From Metridium senile (Eukaryota; Cnidaria; Anthozoa; Actiniaria; Metridiidae), in contig OX459104.1 of the NCBI GenBank assembly GCA_949775045.1, positions 7,481,427 to 7,545,426 on the forward strand: 64,000 bases of DNA, given 5' to 3'. Shown piece after piece: positions 13,201 to 23,775 of this stretch. Position 1 is the first letter of the stretch, and each line of letters starts with the position of its first letter. Both the position numbers and the translations under genes were made by a program. Under the pieces are notes generated by a model. It was not told where the DNA came from, did no database searches, and saw nothing but the letters and a program-made list of their open reading frames with translations.

Positions 13201-13859
13201 AAAGACACTCCCTTCTTGACAAAGCCAAGATTCTTTATAGAGAAAAGCTCCTGGATGGAACGAGTAAGCAGCCAAGTATAGCTAGCGATGCTTCATCAAG
13301 TGCTCCCACGGAGAAGCTTCCACAAGGATGGGCATTAAAAACTTCAAAAAAGAAAGGACGTTTTACCATCAATCAACGGCAGTACCTTGACGACAAGTTT
13401 AAAATTGGGCAACAAAGTGGCCATAAAGCTGACCCTGAACAGGTCTCAATCGACATGAGACACGCAAGAAAAGATGACGGAAGCCGTAGATTTACGGTGG
13501 AAGAGTTTCTATCAACCCAGCAAATCAAGGCATATTTTTCAAGAACAGCTGCGAAGCTACGAAAAGTTGACAACGACGCTGATTTGCAAGCAATCAACGG
13601 TCAGACCGAATATTCAAGTACCCGTGAAGCCATCATCCAGGAATGCAGAATCACACACCCCATCACCTATGACACACATAACATATGTGATTTGTATGCC
13701 AACAACAAACTTCACAAGTTTAACGTAGCAATGCTACATATAATTTGTGATTATTTCAGAATCGACGTTCAACACCTGTCAGGAACGCGATTCAAAGCAC
13801 CTTATCTTCAATTAATATCTGAGCTGGTGGAATCATGTCCTTGTACACTGAGCAGTTGA
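7241..13859 (+). CDS. Six-exon candidate transposase gene of the TTAA element
   Basis: Exons inferred from GT/AG sites and matching phases: 7241-7424, 7707-7925, 8019-8191, 9718-10,735, 11,430-12,420 and 12,955-13,859 (stop TGA). The start is the in-frame ATG at 7241. The product, about 1,160 aa, has a Cys/His-rich N terminus (CNKDIKSHLKSFHC, then ICPRHRELFG and ICKKC), a long middle region, an RNase-H-like acidic core in exon 5 and a zinc finger plus conserved C-terminal domain in exon 6. I recall this order of parts from multi-copy 'uncharacterized' proteins in cnidarians and molluscs. Exon 4 has seven A's at 9759-9765 where six would keep frame, so this copy is either inactive or misassembled there. 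It is the only gene in the element, hence the presumed transposase. Confidence 0.72.
8450..9347. mobile_element. 898-bp non-autonomous element nested in an intron, 9-bp duplication
   Basis: Long inverted repeats (8450-8642 and 9136-9347, about 200 bp) begin GATGCTGTCTAAAAGTACAC. They are flanked by the 9-base direct repeat CTTCATATC at 8441-8449 and 9348-9356. It sits between exons 3 and 4 of the transposon gene. The long inverted repeats and 9-bp duplication suggest a Mutator-like derivative. No transposase is present. Confidence 0.83.
9718..10735 (+). CDS. Exon 4 of the transposase gene: middle domain
   Basis: The exon starts after TTTGCAG and ends at a TACAAG/GTATT donor. Its reading begins in one frame (ISDDSD, acidic) and, after the A run at 9759-9765, continues in the next frame for about 320 codons: a serine/asparagine-rich linker, then a helical region with SVEIALGIAS, YENAASWDTRRQILS and VARQH, and a stretch ending FSESTMLRILSSCSASVRKSLHGLD. 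It resembles the middle of cnidarian multi-copy proteins recalled from memory; no named domain is recognised. One extra A explains the shift; an alternative is a different acceptor site. Confidence 0.6.
10771..11178. mobile_element. 408-bp MITE-like element nested in the intron between exons 4 and 5
   Basis: The ends are imperfect inverted repeats of about 45 bp starting CACAGGGACCCCTAATCAAT (left) and CACAAGGACCCCTAATCAAT (right, reversed). It begins about 35 bases after the exon 4 donor. No clear target duplication was found. The interior has GGGCTTCCTGTGG-type motifs in both orientations and CpG-rich GCGCGCG. Confidence 0.6.
11430..12420 (+). CDS. Exon 5 of the transposase gene: RNase-H-like acidic core
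   Basis: The exon opens after TTATTTTAG. It encodes a Cys/His cluster (DHCRV, CDHPHDKSCSSCDD), then a fold resembling a DDE/RNase-H integrase: MITLDWAMKF gives a first Asp at a strand end, FLRADNAGCYHS a second Asp, and DFSDPQGGKGPCDRKAA a conserved acidic, glycine-rich motif followed by IKAHVRRYIN. The spacing suits a catalytic triad, but which residue is the third acid is not settled. It ends GATTTAAAAG/GTAGAT in phase 1, which joins exon 6 in frame. No stop interrupts it, so the core is intact in this copy. Confidence 0.7.
12955..13859 (+). CDS. Exon 6 of the transposase gene: zinc finger and C-terminal domain
   Basis: The exon joins in phase 1 after TTAATTAG. It carries a C2H2/C2HC-like finger (CPIDGC, then NLEHHIMYGKC) and a conserved block with LPQGWALKTSKKKGRF, HKADPEQVSIDMRHA, GSRRFTVEEFLS and QIKAYFSR, known to me from many cnidarian 'C2H2 domain' proteins. 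It ends in TGA at 13,857-13,859. A run of 18 G's follows at 13,875. The finger probably binds the element's DNA, by inference from position beside a transposase core. Confidence 0.7.
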
Positions 13860-13874
13860 GTTAGTTAGTATCTA

Positions 13875-13892
13875 GGGGGGGGGGGGGGGGGG
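13875..13892. repeat. G18 homopolymer downstream of the transposase stop
   Basis: Eighteen consecutive G's sit 15 bases past the stop, in the presumed 3' UTR. Such runs are length-unstable and often misassembled. Confidence 0.9.
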
Positions 13893-14386
13893 TGACCGGT
13901 TCAAAAGGTTTGATGGCTCGATGTTCTTGGCAGCTAAGCTCATTTTGGTCAGCAATGTATGTAGTCATATTATGTAATTGAACATTTTAAAAGGTTCGTA
14001 CAGGAAATATTTTCAACCTTAAAAGGAGCGCCGATCACCCCTCCTCTCCCCCCACACCCTGTTTACGATAACAATGAGCACCAAACGTGTAAGTTTACCA
14101 AGTGCTTTGCTTATTTCTGTTGTGTTAACTCAACCTCCTAAAACAGTTTAGCCTAAACGATAAATTGTTTTTGCGTTTTGTAATTGGAGGTTTTTCGCAT
14201 TTATCACGTTATCTAACTAATTAAAAAAGCTCTTAAATATGACCGTAAATTTATTGTATATTTGCTGATTAGTTGGGCACGCATGGCCCGTGCTCAAAGT
14301 GTATGTTATAATTATATATATTATCAGCATTGTTATCATTGTATTTGAATTTTTAAAAGGTAAAAATAAATACTTGCACATGTATT

Positions 14387-15380
14387 CTCGGGGTTCCTGT
14401 GTGTCACGCTCGCTCAATAACCATCATGCCGTGTTGACATGTGATGTTTATGTAGTTTAGCTCATGATCGTCGAGCGAATTCTTTTATAAAAATCACTTC
14501 TTTGGAACTGCCACACTCAATCTCAATTGAAATGCTAACCGATGGATTACTATACAACAGTGGAAGATTGTGGAGACAAATAGAATTATCACTTTACCGA
14601 TGTATACCAGTTACGTCTACAACTGTCACACGTGTTTACAATTCAACTGTCACAAATTAGCCGCAAATTATCAGCATTTTCAGGTAAAACTCCCAGAAAC
14701 TCGTAAAATAATTCCCTCAGTTGATTTCCAACTTTGGTTTAGGCAGAAACAGATCGTGAGAAGTCGTTTAAATGTTTTTTGTTTAACTTTGACGGATTTG
14801 ATACAGCAGATGTTGATTGTGGAACGAGTGTGTTTTGACCTAAAGGTCACTTACGTTTGGTGTTATAAAATTCGTTCTTTTTAGCAGCCCAAAAATTTTA
14901 TTGCAGAATATTGAAGAAGAAACAATGTGCTTTCACTGGAATGTCAAGTCATTGCTCAAAGCAGATGTCCAGTTGCCGATTTTGGCTTCTGAATTTAGGC
15001 TATTTTGGATTGTTTGAAAATCGGCAAAATAAGCATAAATTGTAAAATCGCTAAAATATTTAGATTTTAATAAAATCGTTCAAATGAACTACGGTTGAAC
15101 ACAGAATTATCTGCTCTTTGAAGGCTCTGGTTTAGATTTTTGGCAAAGTTTGATTCAAAGTTGGAATTGAGCTCCAAGTGACCCACTGTATGGAGCGTGT
15201 GAAATCGGTCAATCGGGCCTCAAAACGAAAATATTGCATATCTTCTGAAATAAAAATCCGAGCGAACTGAGAGTTATATTTTTAGAAATAGCTCATCCAT
15301 ACCTATATTCTGACAAAGTTTGAAGAATTTGGATTTTTCTATCTTGCACACGTTTGGTCGATATTTCCTGACGGTCACTC
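14387..15380 (-). repeat. Right terminal inverted repeat of the TTAA element
   Basis: This mirrors 5942-6935. The inner edge is the GGGGTTCCTGTG motif and the outer tip CCTGACGGTCACTC, followed by TTAA. Confidence 0.93.
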
Positions 15381-16144
15381 TTAATGTTTATCAGACCGTT
15401 CAAGAGCTACTTTCAAAAACTCCAAATACTCAACCAGCCTTTTACGCTAATTTTTAAAAAGGTTTACTTAATTCATTGTTATTATTAATATTCGGATTTC
15501 GTTAAGCCTAGTACAATGTGAAAGAACTTACCAGGATGAAATGGTTTTGAAGAAGGTCAAGCTAAATTGCTAATTATCATTATCTTCAAGTCGAACATTC
15601 TGAGAAAAATTAAGTCTAAATGTAGCAGAAACGATAGTCCAAAACGTTTGTAAGTAACTGTTGATTTCTATCGTGCAAAAGTGACCTTTTTCCCCTCATA
15701 TGTTACCCCCTTTTTTTTCACGAAATCGTACCTCGTCGTGTACTGATCTTGGAATTTGAGTCAGAAAGTCAACGTTGTGGCTTGAAAAAATTGAAGTAAT
15801 ATTTCAGGAAGGTTAGTTAGTATAAACAATTCAAGATATAATTATCGAATACGAAAATATTATTGTAGAATTGAATTTGGAGTTTATCAACAAATCAAAA
15901 TTGCAAGCAACATTTTACTAGATGGAGAATTGAAGCTGGAACTCTGTCTGAATCAGTTTGCTTCATTTAGTGAATTAGCTTGGGATCTAAATAATTCATT
16001 CAAAGATTTCAGAATCTCTACAAGTCACAACGGACCATCCTACAAAGAGTAAATTTAATCTCTCTGGATATTTTTTTACGGGTCAATATCTGTTATAATC
16101 ATATCAATTATCATTATTATAAATCCACAAAAAGTGTTGTAAAA

Positions 16145-16762
16145 ATGTGTTGTTTATCGTCCATCAAAAACTGGGAAGTCACCGCTAAAGCAGGCCAAAT
16201 GGACAAATATTACTTCATTCGAATACAAAAGCATTTTGGTTGTTCTTCTCCGTTTGACCTTTACGTAAACAACCAATCAATTTCAAAACAACTACCACTG
16301 AAAAATTACTCGCCGTTTTATCGACTTCGAGGACAATTCGGCTGGGAACAGGACAACAATAATTTTCTCCTTGTTCGAGATTCATTACTCTTTGCGGCCT
16401 TTTCGCAGAAGTACAGATTATTTGTCAACAAGTTTGATACTGAGAGTGGCCTTGAGTTCTCCGAGTTTTGGAAACATAGAGGCTGGCAGCATTTATTTGT
16501 AGGAGTTGGTTTGATAACTTTATGTGTTGGTTTAAGCCTTATTGTTAGCCATGTTGGACAAAGTTCGTTTCTCCTCTGGATGGATATAGTACTAGCAGTC
16601 TTGGCTGTCGTTTTCATGTTGTTTGGAGTGTTTTTAATCATGTACAAACACAACAGATCTGGGGATATTTACATTGTTGGAAACTCCGAGGTAAACGAAG
16701 GATTTGAAGACGAAGTGGTAAACCACAATATTGCGGAAGCAACTGCTACTAGCAATTGTTGA
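16145..16762 (+). CDS. Intronless 205-aa two-pass membrane protein, copy A
   Basis: A complete 205-codon frame starts with a favourable AAAATG and ends TGA. The first 110 residues are soluble and lack a signal peptide. Two hydrophobic helices follow (about 117-137 and 143-167), then a short acidic tail ending in SNC. The N-terminal CC at residues 2-3 could be acylated. I do not recognise the family; the soluble part has features (KYYFIR, FDLYV, FLLVRDSLLFAAF) reminiscent of scramblase- or LURP-like beta sheets, but this is weak. A paralogue at 41,205 differs at only 5 residues, with about 11 synonymous changes, so the protein is under constraint. The TTAA transposon ends about 760 bp upstream. 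Confidence 0.82.
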   Translation: MCCLSSIKNWEVTAKAGQMDKYYFIRIQKHFGCSSPFDLYVNNQSISKQLPLKNYSPFYRLRGQFGWEQDNNNFLLVRDSLLFAAFSQKYRLFVNKFDTESGLEFSEFWKHRGWQHLFVGVGLITLCVGLSLIVSHVGQSSFLLWMDIVLAVLAVVFMLFGVFLIMYKHNRSGDIYIVGNSEVNEGFEDEVVNHNIAEATATSNC

Positions 16763-17006
16763 TGTTGTTTCAAAAAGGCCTGCCCCCGGACCTTAAATCG
16801 CGCTAAAACGCGCTAAATCGCCTTAAAACGCGCTAAATCGCCTTAAAACGCGCTAAATTGCCTTAAAACGCCTAAAATCGCTTAAAAACATTGCGACCCA
16901 TTTTCACTATATTGGTATATATACTTGATTGCAGTATAAGCACACCTTGTAGTAACCGGCTAAGGCCAATCATCTAAAAAGATGCAAACTCAAAACACTG
17001 CAATGA

Positions 17007-17155
17007 ATTATGAGAGTAGGTTTGAGGCCATGTACTACTGCATTTATTTATTTGGAACTTGAGCTTTTGTTGGACGACGACATCATCAGAAGATAGATCC
17101 AAATAAATAAATACAGTATAATACATGGCCACAAACCTACTCTCATAATACCTTA
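17007..17155. repeat. Foldback repeat inside the 3.2-kb element
   Basis: Imperfect inverted arms (GAGAGTAGGTTTG and CAAACCTACTCTC, with GGCCATGTA and TACATGGCC) surround a short loop containing GACGACGACATCATCAGAAG. It is a likely nested MITE. Confidence 0.65.
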
Positions 17156-18641
17156 CAAAATACTTCTGAAGGACAACTTTAATATTCTGCAATGAATGTT
17201 CTTATCCTTCTAAACACACGTAAATATAAAAAAATTCATAAAAAGATACACCGAATAATAAGGTATTGGGATAATTATATATATATAAACCATAACCTTT
17301 CTGAAATTGAGAATATGTAGTATAAAAGAAATTATACATGCATACCATCAAGTACAGAATAATTGTGGTACACATTTATACAATCAAATATACAAATATA
17401 AATGAGATGCAAAACTCAAAATACTATAGTTTATCCGGATGTTAATTAAATTAGATTTTTGTATAAATATGTGCTCTTATCCTTCTGCAATAGGATGTAA
17501 TCATACATATATACAGTATATATACAATAAATAACTATTCCAGAAAGGGTTTGACTTATGAATACTGAATAGTACATTCCATGCAAGACCAAAATGCATT
17601 GTGCAGTTTATGCCATTATGTCAGTACAGTGTATTAGAGTTATGTTTTGTATATTAGCTTCATATGAAATGCAAATCAATCTACATTTGCTACCTTTGAA
17701 ACCAACAATGCATTTCAGTCTTGGAATGCACAATTCAACATTTTTTGTGAAACTTCTACATGCAAATATACATAAAAGCACATTAAAAGTACTTAACCAA
17801 ACTGCAAGAACATATTATTTATTTATAACATTTTAGAATATTTTTTGTTGGTCTTTCTATAACAAATAATTATCGTCAATCTAGCGAAATAAGAAAGAAA
17901 ATTGAAAAGAAATTAATTAAGATTTTATGTGGTTTTCACCGAAATATCTCGAAAACTTTACTAGTAAATAATTTTATTGTACAATTTAGAATCAAGTGAA
18001 TTCTACTTACGTGAGAAGCATGCAGTCACACATTAATATGGTCAAGTCACACAGTAAAAGGTCACCATTAAGCCATTGTAAGTTAATATCATTTGTTCAG
18101 CTTTACTTGTGCAAATAGGTTGTCTGCGTATTTTACATAAACGAGTGGAAAACACATGCAAATATAAAACACTTCAACTATCTTAGCTTGCTGTTCGCCA
18201 TTTTAAATTGGTTTTGTGAGCCTGCGATAACACCGCACAGGTGTTTCTCCGTTGGGATGGGGGAGTGGATGGAGGAGTGTCCAATTACTGGTCAATTTCA
18301 TGAGACTTTCTGTCAAATCTGAACGGTAATATACATCGACTCACTGAGTGAACTCTTGATTTGTAATACGAAGCTCAGAAATGGCCAACGAGGCTAATCG
18401 GTATCGGCTAATCGATACTTCGTCAAAGGGTTGAAAAAAAATGTTTTATTCGATCGTCAAAGAAAAAGTTCTCATTGAGGGAGTCATAGCCGATAATATT
18501 ATGACAGCACAGTAACACATGTCAGATAGGTCACATGTCAGGACTTAGCGTGAGAGACTGGGACAAATCAAAATGGCGGAATACTCGAACATAGTTTTAT
18601 TTTGAGCTTCTGTCATCTCCTGTAAAGGTACATACAAGAGA

Positions 18642-18959
18642 TCATCTTGTAAATAAGATCAAAACCAGGAAACAAGAAGGAAAAAAGACTTGCCACCTGC
18701 CACAGACATCACCTTCGAATAGTGGAACGTCCAAGTATGCATCAAGTAAAGAAGTGGTTATTGCTGTAATTAATATCAGCCAGAAGAAGTATTTGAAGTG
18801 AGCATAAGAAAAAACACTTGCTTTTGGATCAAGGTATGGTTTGGGGGTATTTTGCTGTCTATACGATCTGGAGAACGTCAAATAGGATGGGTTCCTGAGA
18901 AAGATCCGAAAATGCACGCTGAGATTATTTATACATAAAAGATATAATTTATGTATCAA
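18642..18959 (-). CDS. Unassigned 105-codon hydrophobic frame
   Basis: This is an open minus-strand frame within the 3.2-kb element. It has one hydrophobic stretch near the middle (FFWLILITAITTSLL) and no family motif I recognise. It could be chance in AT-rich DNA. Confidence 0.15.
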   Translation of the reverse strand: MIHKLYLLCINNLSVHFRIFLRNPSYLTFSRSYRQQNTPKPYLDPKASVFSYAHFKYFFWLILITAITTSLLDAYLDVPLFEGDVCGRWQVFFPSCFLVLILFTR

Positions 18960-20344
18960 AAACCAAGTTTTTCTGTAAGGATCATCAGTGCGACAGGAAA
19001 AACAATTTCAGAAACATTTACACTAACTAACATCAAGATAAGATGCGAATTGGACTTTAAATCTTCATCAGTGGTATGTAGAAATATTAGCTTTAATAAT
19101 TTCGTTACTGTTGAGTCCCTGGTTTCAGAAACGTTTGTTTAATCTGGAAAAATATCTACTACAATAAAGATTAGATTCTTATTGTTGGAGGTTAGCAATA
19201 TTATACAAATTCAAACAAATGTTTCTTAGAAAATAGCCAGCAATCCTTAATGAAAGCACCCAGAACGTATAGAATTATTTAATTTTTATGTATATACAGA
19301 AAGATGTACAAAGGAAGTGTTGTTTAAAAGTGTTGATAATAAAAATATTCAAAATAAAAAAGATATAAAAATAATTGTTTTGCAACTGGTTTCATAGTAT
19401 TAAACTATGTTAAAATAATTGATAATCATTGTTTAAAAGTGCTTTAATTGTTACGCTATTTGCACTCTATTCTATTGTAAGTTTTAACTAGCATCATGTT
19501 GTACTATTTTGTATTTCATGGATATAATATTTGCACTCTAAATCAATTATGTAAATGAATCACAGGCATTCCTTATATTAATATAAAACTGACCTTTATT
19601 GAATACAATTTTTGATGTAAAGTTTAAACTGGCTTTTGCTTACTAGAAGTATTATATTTAAATGATATTTTGAACAATGATACCTTTATTTTCAAATTTC
19701 CTTAAATGAACTTAAAATGTTGTTCATTTTTACAAAAAAGAATTACTTAAACCACCAGAAAATGCATCTTCTTCACCATATATTTTCTTAAACATCCCTA
19801 AATTGCTGTAAATTGCTTAAAATTGCCTTATGGCGCCTCTGATTTTCTTATATTTTTTCTTAAATCGCCTTAAATCGCACTAAAACGCCTTAAAACGCCT
19901 TAAAACTTCACTCGAAGTTTGGCCATATTTTCTTAAATCGCATTAAATCGCCTTAAAACGCTTTAAACCGCATTAAATTACGGCGATTTAAGGTCCAGGG
20001 GCAGGCCTTTCAAAACAATGGTCTACAGAAAGTCGAAAAGTGGACCAGCGGCGAGAGCCAAGTTGGCCTTTTATATCACTGTAACCTGGGTTTGTTTCCC
20101 GGCCCGGTCGACAAGTGAATATAGTTTGTTTAATGTGTTGTTCTCTTTCGTGCCACGAGGGTTTTTTAAATGTAATAATATGAAAATCAACATGTGAGCA
20201 GATAATTATGTTGTAAATATAGTGGTAGTGAGTGTGAGTGAACCTCACGGAAGAGCCCCGTCGGAAAGTCATGGTTGTAAAATATGTAAAATATTTAAAA
20301 AAAAGTCATTTGAAAACCGAAATGAGTTATTGGACAGAAATGAA

Positions 20345-20604
20345 TTTTTGACGACGCTGATCGATGATGACGTGGCGAAGTGCACGTGGTGGTGATAATA
20401 ATAATAGTGGTGATGACATGATTGTGATGATGATGAATTTGACGACGCTGATCGATGATTACGTGGCGAAGTGCACGTGTTGGTGATAATAATATCGGAC
20501 ATGAATGGATGATGATGATGATGATTGTGATGATGATGAATTTGACGACGCTGGTCGATGATGACGTGGCGAAGTGCACGTGGTGGTGATAATAATAATA
20601 GTGG

Positions 20605-20651
<47 letters not shown>

Positions 20652-20975
20652 GTGATGATGATGAATTTGTCGACCCTGAAGATGATCATGGTGAAGACAA
20701 GTAGTGGTGATGATAACAATAGTGATGATCATGATCATGATGATGGTGATGATTGTGATTATGATGAATTTGACGACGGTGATGATGACAATCAAGTGGT
20801 GGTGATGATAATAATAGTGTTGATGATGAGAATGATGAGAATGATTGTAATGATCATGATGGTGATGGTGATGACAAGAATAGTCATGTTGACGATAATG
20901 ATCTTGATGAGAATATTGATAATTTAATAACCTTTATCACCATCATCATTAATCACCACCACCATTATCATCACC
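20345..20975. repeat. GAT/ATC microsatellite array with embedded 100-120-bp units
   Basis: Units such as GACGACGCTGATCGATGATG and GTGGCGAAGTGCACGTGGTG repeat three times, followed by near-pure GAT runs. The end of the array switches to ATC/CAC text. Matching text recurs at 43,189-43,290 and 43,505-43,610. The long frames inside are low-complexity and not genes. Confidence 0.9.
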
Positions 20976-21330
20976 ACCATCATAATCATCAATACTATTA
21001 TCACATGCGATGTTGACTTGATGTCGAAATACTTTAAAGGCCCGGGCAAGCGGCTTACCAGCCTTAACCTTTGCGGGGGAAGCCCCCGAAACAGACCGAC
21101 GTTGGTTGTGAATACGTTACGTTACTCCCCTGACTTCAATTGTCACACAACTAGAATTACAACTACGTCATTACTAAAAGCTCACTCAGAAATATATGAA
21201 AATAAAATCAAGGTTTTTATACGTATTATGAATATTGTTTTCGGGACATTTCTTATATATCTTAACTATAAAATGATCAATTTATACTATCAACAAAATT
21301 GAAACTTTAATAATGCTTTTGGTACCTGCC

Positions 21331-21530
21331 CAGGCGCGACTCAATTTCAGTACAAAATTAACAAAAATACAAATACTCAGTACGTAAGAACAGAGTAAAT
21401 CAATAAATTGTCAAAAATTGTACTGTGATAAAAATTATTGTTGGCATCCCCTGTTATTGGATGTTGTTTTTAGTCGGTGATATAATTCAAAACACGTAGT
21501 AAAAAACTTGGTTCTTAAATATTAACAAAC
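21331..21530 (+). repeat. Dispersed repeat, first copy
   Basis: About 200 bases (CAGTACAAAA-TTAACAAAAATAC through TATTAACAAACACTT) recur in the same direction at 28,962-29,160. A weaker match to its later part is near 48,970. No coding sequence. Confidence 0.75.
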
Positions 21531-21535
21531 ACTTC

Positions 21536-21644
<109 letters not shown>

Positions 21645-22291
21645 TTAAATATAGTCATGATTCCTGCTGGTCTTCAAATGATATACGTACAGCCGGAAAT
21701 TGTTTTGTAAATAATCATGTCATGGTAAAAGTATGTAGAATATCAAATAACACAAAGCCAACTCCCATCCAGACTGAGTTCAACGGAGTACGCGAGAACA
21801 GAAAGTTGGATGCTTAGCGAAAACGTCCATAATAATCAAGTTCTAGCGCTAGATTAGGACCACAAAAGGCTATTACATAATGCAAGCTGGCTCGAGTTAA
21901 GGTATGTTTGAAATTTAGATCGAAAAATGTTAGCTGTGAGTCGATTTTGACTAGTAAAGTATCATGGACCTATAATGATCTAAATTCTTGAAGTAATGTC
22001 GGTCGTTGTACATGACACCTCGTGAAGCGTTGAAGTATGACCACTTTTAATGCATTGACATGCTTTTATGCGCATGTTTGGCTGCTAAACAACTCTCTTA
22101 CAAGCTTCTCGTGGAAACGCGAAATGTTAACGTATCAAATCCATTGATAAGAAGAGTTTGAATACATTAAAAAGGAACATTCATTTCCCATTTATTTACA
22201 TTCATTCATTTACCATTTAAAATGGTATGCTTATAAAATAGACTAGTACTTTATTGAACTGATTTAACATCATTACGCTTGTTACAATATA

Positions 22292-22467
22292 GAGTGGTTT
22301 TTATTAACCAGTGAAATACGGTGTACTGAATAGGGAAAGAGTAATAAAGTGTAATGGTGCTAGCTATATATTGAACAAATGATTATAAAACACAAAGTGA
22401 AAGTATAATAAAGTGAAATAAAGCATATTACGCTAAAGTGTGTTTCACGGGTTAATGAAAACCACTC
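22292..22467. mobile_element. MITE with GAGTGGTTTT inverted ends, first copy
   Basis: The ends GAGTGGTTTTTATTAACC and GGTTAATGAAAACCACTC are inverted around about 130 bp of AT-rich sequence. The second copy is at 23,467-23,638. The two copies also share flanking sequence, so they arose by local duplication of a larger piece. Confidence 0.7.
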
Positions 22468-23466
22468 CAAAAATGGCAAAATAGCATTGCAGAGTTAGTT
22501 TCTGTTATTCTTGGTGACACGCTTTAGAGTATTTAGATATTACCCTTACAAACCATGCTATTACTTTTTAGAATTCCTTTTCGGGTTTAAAGTATATCTT
22601 AAATGTCTGAACATATACGGCAGAAATAGAAACATAGTGATTAATTTAGTACTGTATCATCGACACTGTATGTCGAGTGTTCTAATACATTCTCCGCGGG
22701 TTCTATACGCGATTCGGATTTGTTGAATACGTTTGCCATCCCTAGTTCAATAACGATGTTGAATTGATGTTGAAGAGTTTAAACATTGTGCAACACAATC
22801 GAGCTGTAGGGGACGAAGCAAGAGTATTACTTGCGTTTGTATTTAGATGACTAAAAGTTCAGTTTGCTTTCGGTTAATTGACCTTATCAAGCTTCAATTA
22901 CATCTCGTAATGTTAGTCTATTTAGTATTAAGAACATATCGTATGTCACTCGGAATTAATCGGTATTACAACGGCCAGGATTAACGGCCCCGAGGAGATA
23001 TTCGGAAGAGAAAAAGTTACCGAGTGACAAACGATTTTATCAAGAGATGAAATTGGAGCTTGACATTTACTAAAGGTCAAACATTTCGAAAGCAAACTTG
23101 TAAACAGTTCGTTCAATAATACAAATATATACAAATGCTAGGGAGACTCTTCTTCTCTCTTTAGCCGAAACGTAGTCATTGCTCTCAAAGATCGTTCGGT
23201 TTTGTTAAACAATGATTCAGCATTGTTATTGAACAGGGGAAGGCAAGCAATATGTATTCAACATATCCGAATCACCAAAATAGAACCGGCGAATGTACTT
23301 GAACACTCGATACACAGGATCGATGATACAGTATGAGTTAATCACTATGTTTCTATACAGATTCGACTCTCGTGTAAGAGGTAGTAACGGCTGTGACTTG
23401 GAGTTGCAGTGGAATTGTTGATTTAAGTTCTCGGCCAAAGGACATCATTACGCTTGTTACAATATA

Positions 23467-23638
23467 GAGTGGTTTTCATTAACCCGTGAAACAAAGTGTA
23501 ATAGGGAAAGAGTAATAAAGTGTAATGGTGCTAGCTATATATTGAACAAATGATTATAAAACACAAAGTGAAAGTATAATAAAGTGAAATAAAGCATATT
23601 ACGCTAAAGTGTGTTTCACGGGTTAATGAAAACCACTC
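23467..23638. mobile_element. MITE with GAGTGGTTTT inverted ends, second copy
   Basis: Ends GAGTGGTTTTCATTAACCCG and CGGGTTAATGAAAACCACTC form a nearly perfect inverted pair. The flanks match those of the copy at 22,292. Confidence 0.75.
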
Positions 23639-23775
23639 CAAAAATGGCAAAATAGTTAGCATTGCAGAGTTAGTTTTGTTAATCTTGGTGACACGCTTCA
23701 GAGTATTTAGATATTACCCTTACAAACCATGCTATTACTTTTTAGAATTCCTTTTAGGGTTTAAATTATATCTTT

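Larger units (their letters stand above)
5942..15380 (+). mobile_element. 9.4-kb DNA transposon with TTAA duplication and 994-bp inverted repeats
   Basis: TTAA stands at 5938-5941 and again at 15,381-15,384. Directly inside each lies GAGTGACCGTCAGG in inverted orientation, and the inverted repeats extend 994 bp on both sides. The empty site, with a single TTAA, is visible in copy C near 40,394. The interior carries one six-exon gene (7241-13,859) and two smaller elements nested in its introns. Known superfamilies that duplicate TTAA are piggyBac and Kolobok; the encoded protein does not look like piggyBac to me, and assignment to Kolobok is untested. The inverted repeats are nearly identical, including an identical 104-codon frame in both, which suggests a recent insertion. 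Confidence 0.93.
16776..20008. mobile_element. 3.2-kb transposon with CGCCTTAAAACGC subterminal repeats
   Basis: The ends are inverted AGGCCTGCCCC with GGACCTTAAATCG inside. Many copies of CGCcTTAAAACGCgCTAAATCG-like units line both termini (16,796-16,890 and 19,855-19,990). The flanks carry TTTCAAAA or TTCAAAA (16,768-16,775 and 20,008-20,015). The other duplicate shows the empty site at about 41,828-41,840. A 7-8-bp duplication fits a hAT-type element. No transposase is recognised inside; one minus-strand 105-codon frame at 18,642-18,959 is hydrophobic and unassigned. It is probably non-autonomous. Confidence 0.82.

Noticed and set aside
20345..21010. CRISPR-like or regulatory array
   Set aside because: Units are irregular microsatellites without constant spacers, in a eukaryotic genome.
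21040..21110. Possible tRNA or small RNA gene near GCGGGGGAAGCCCCCGAAAC
   Set aside because: A short GC stem is present but no cloverleaf, A box or B box could be built.
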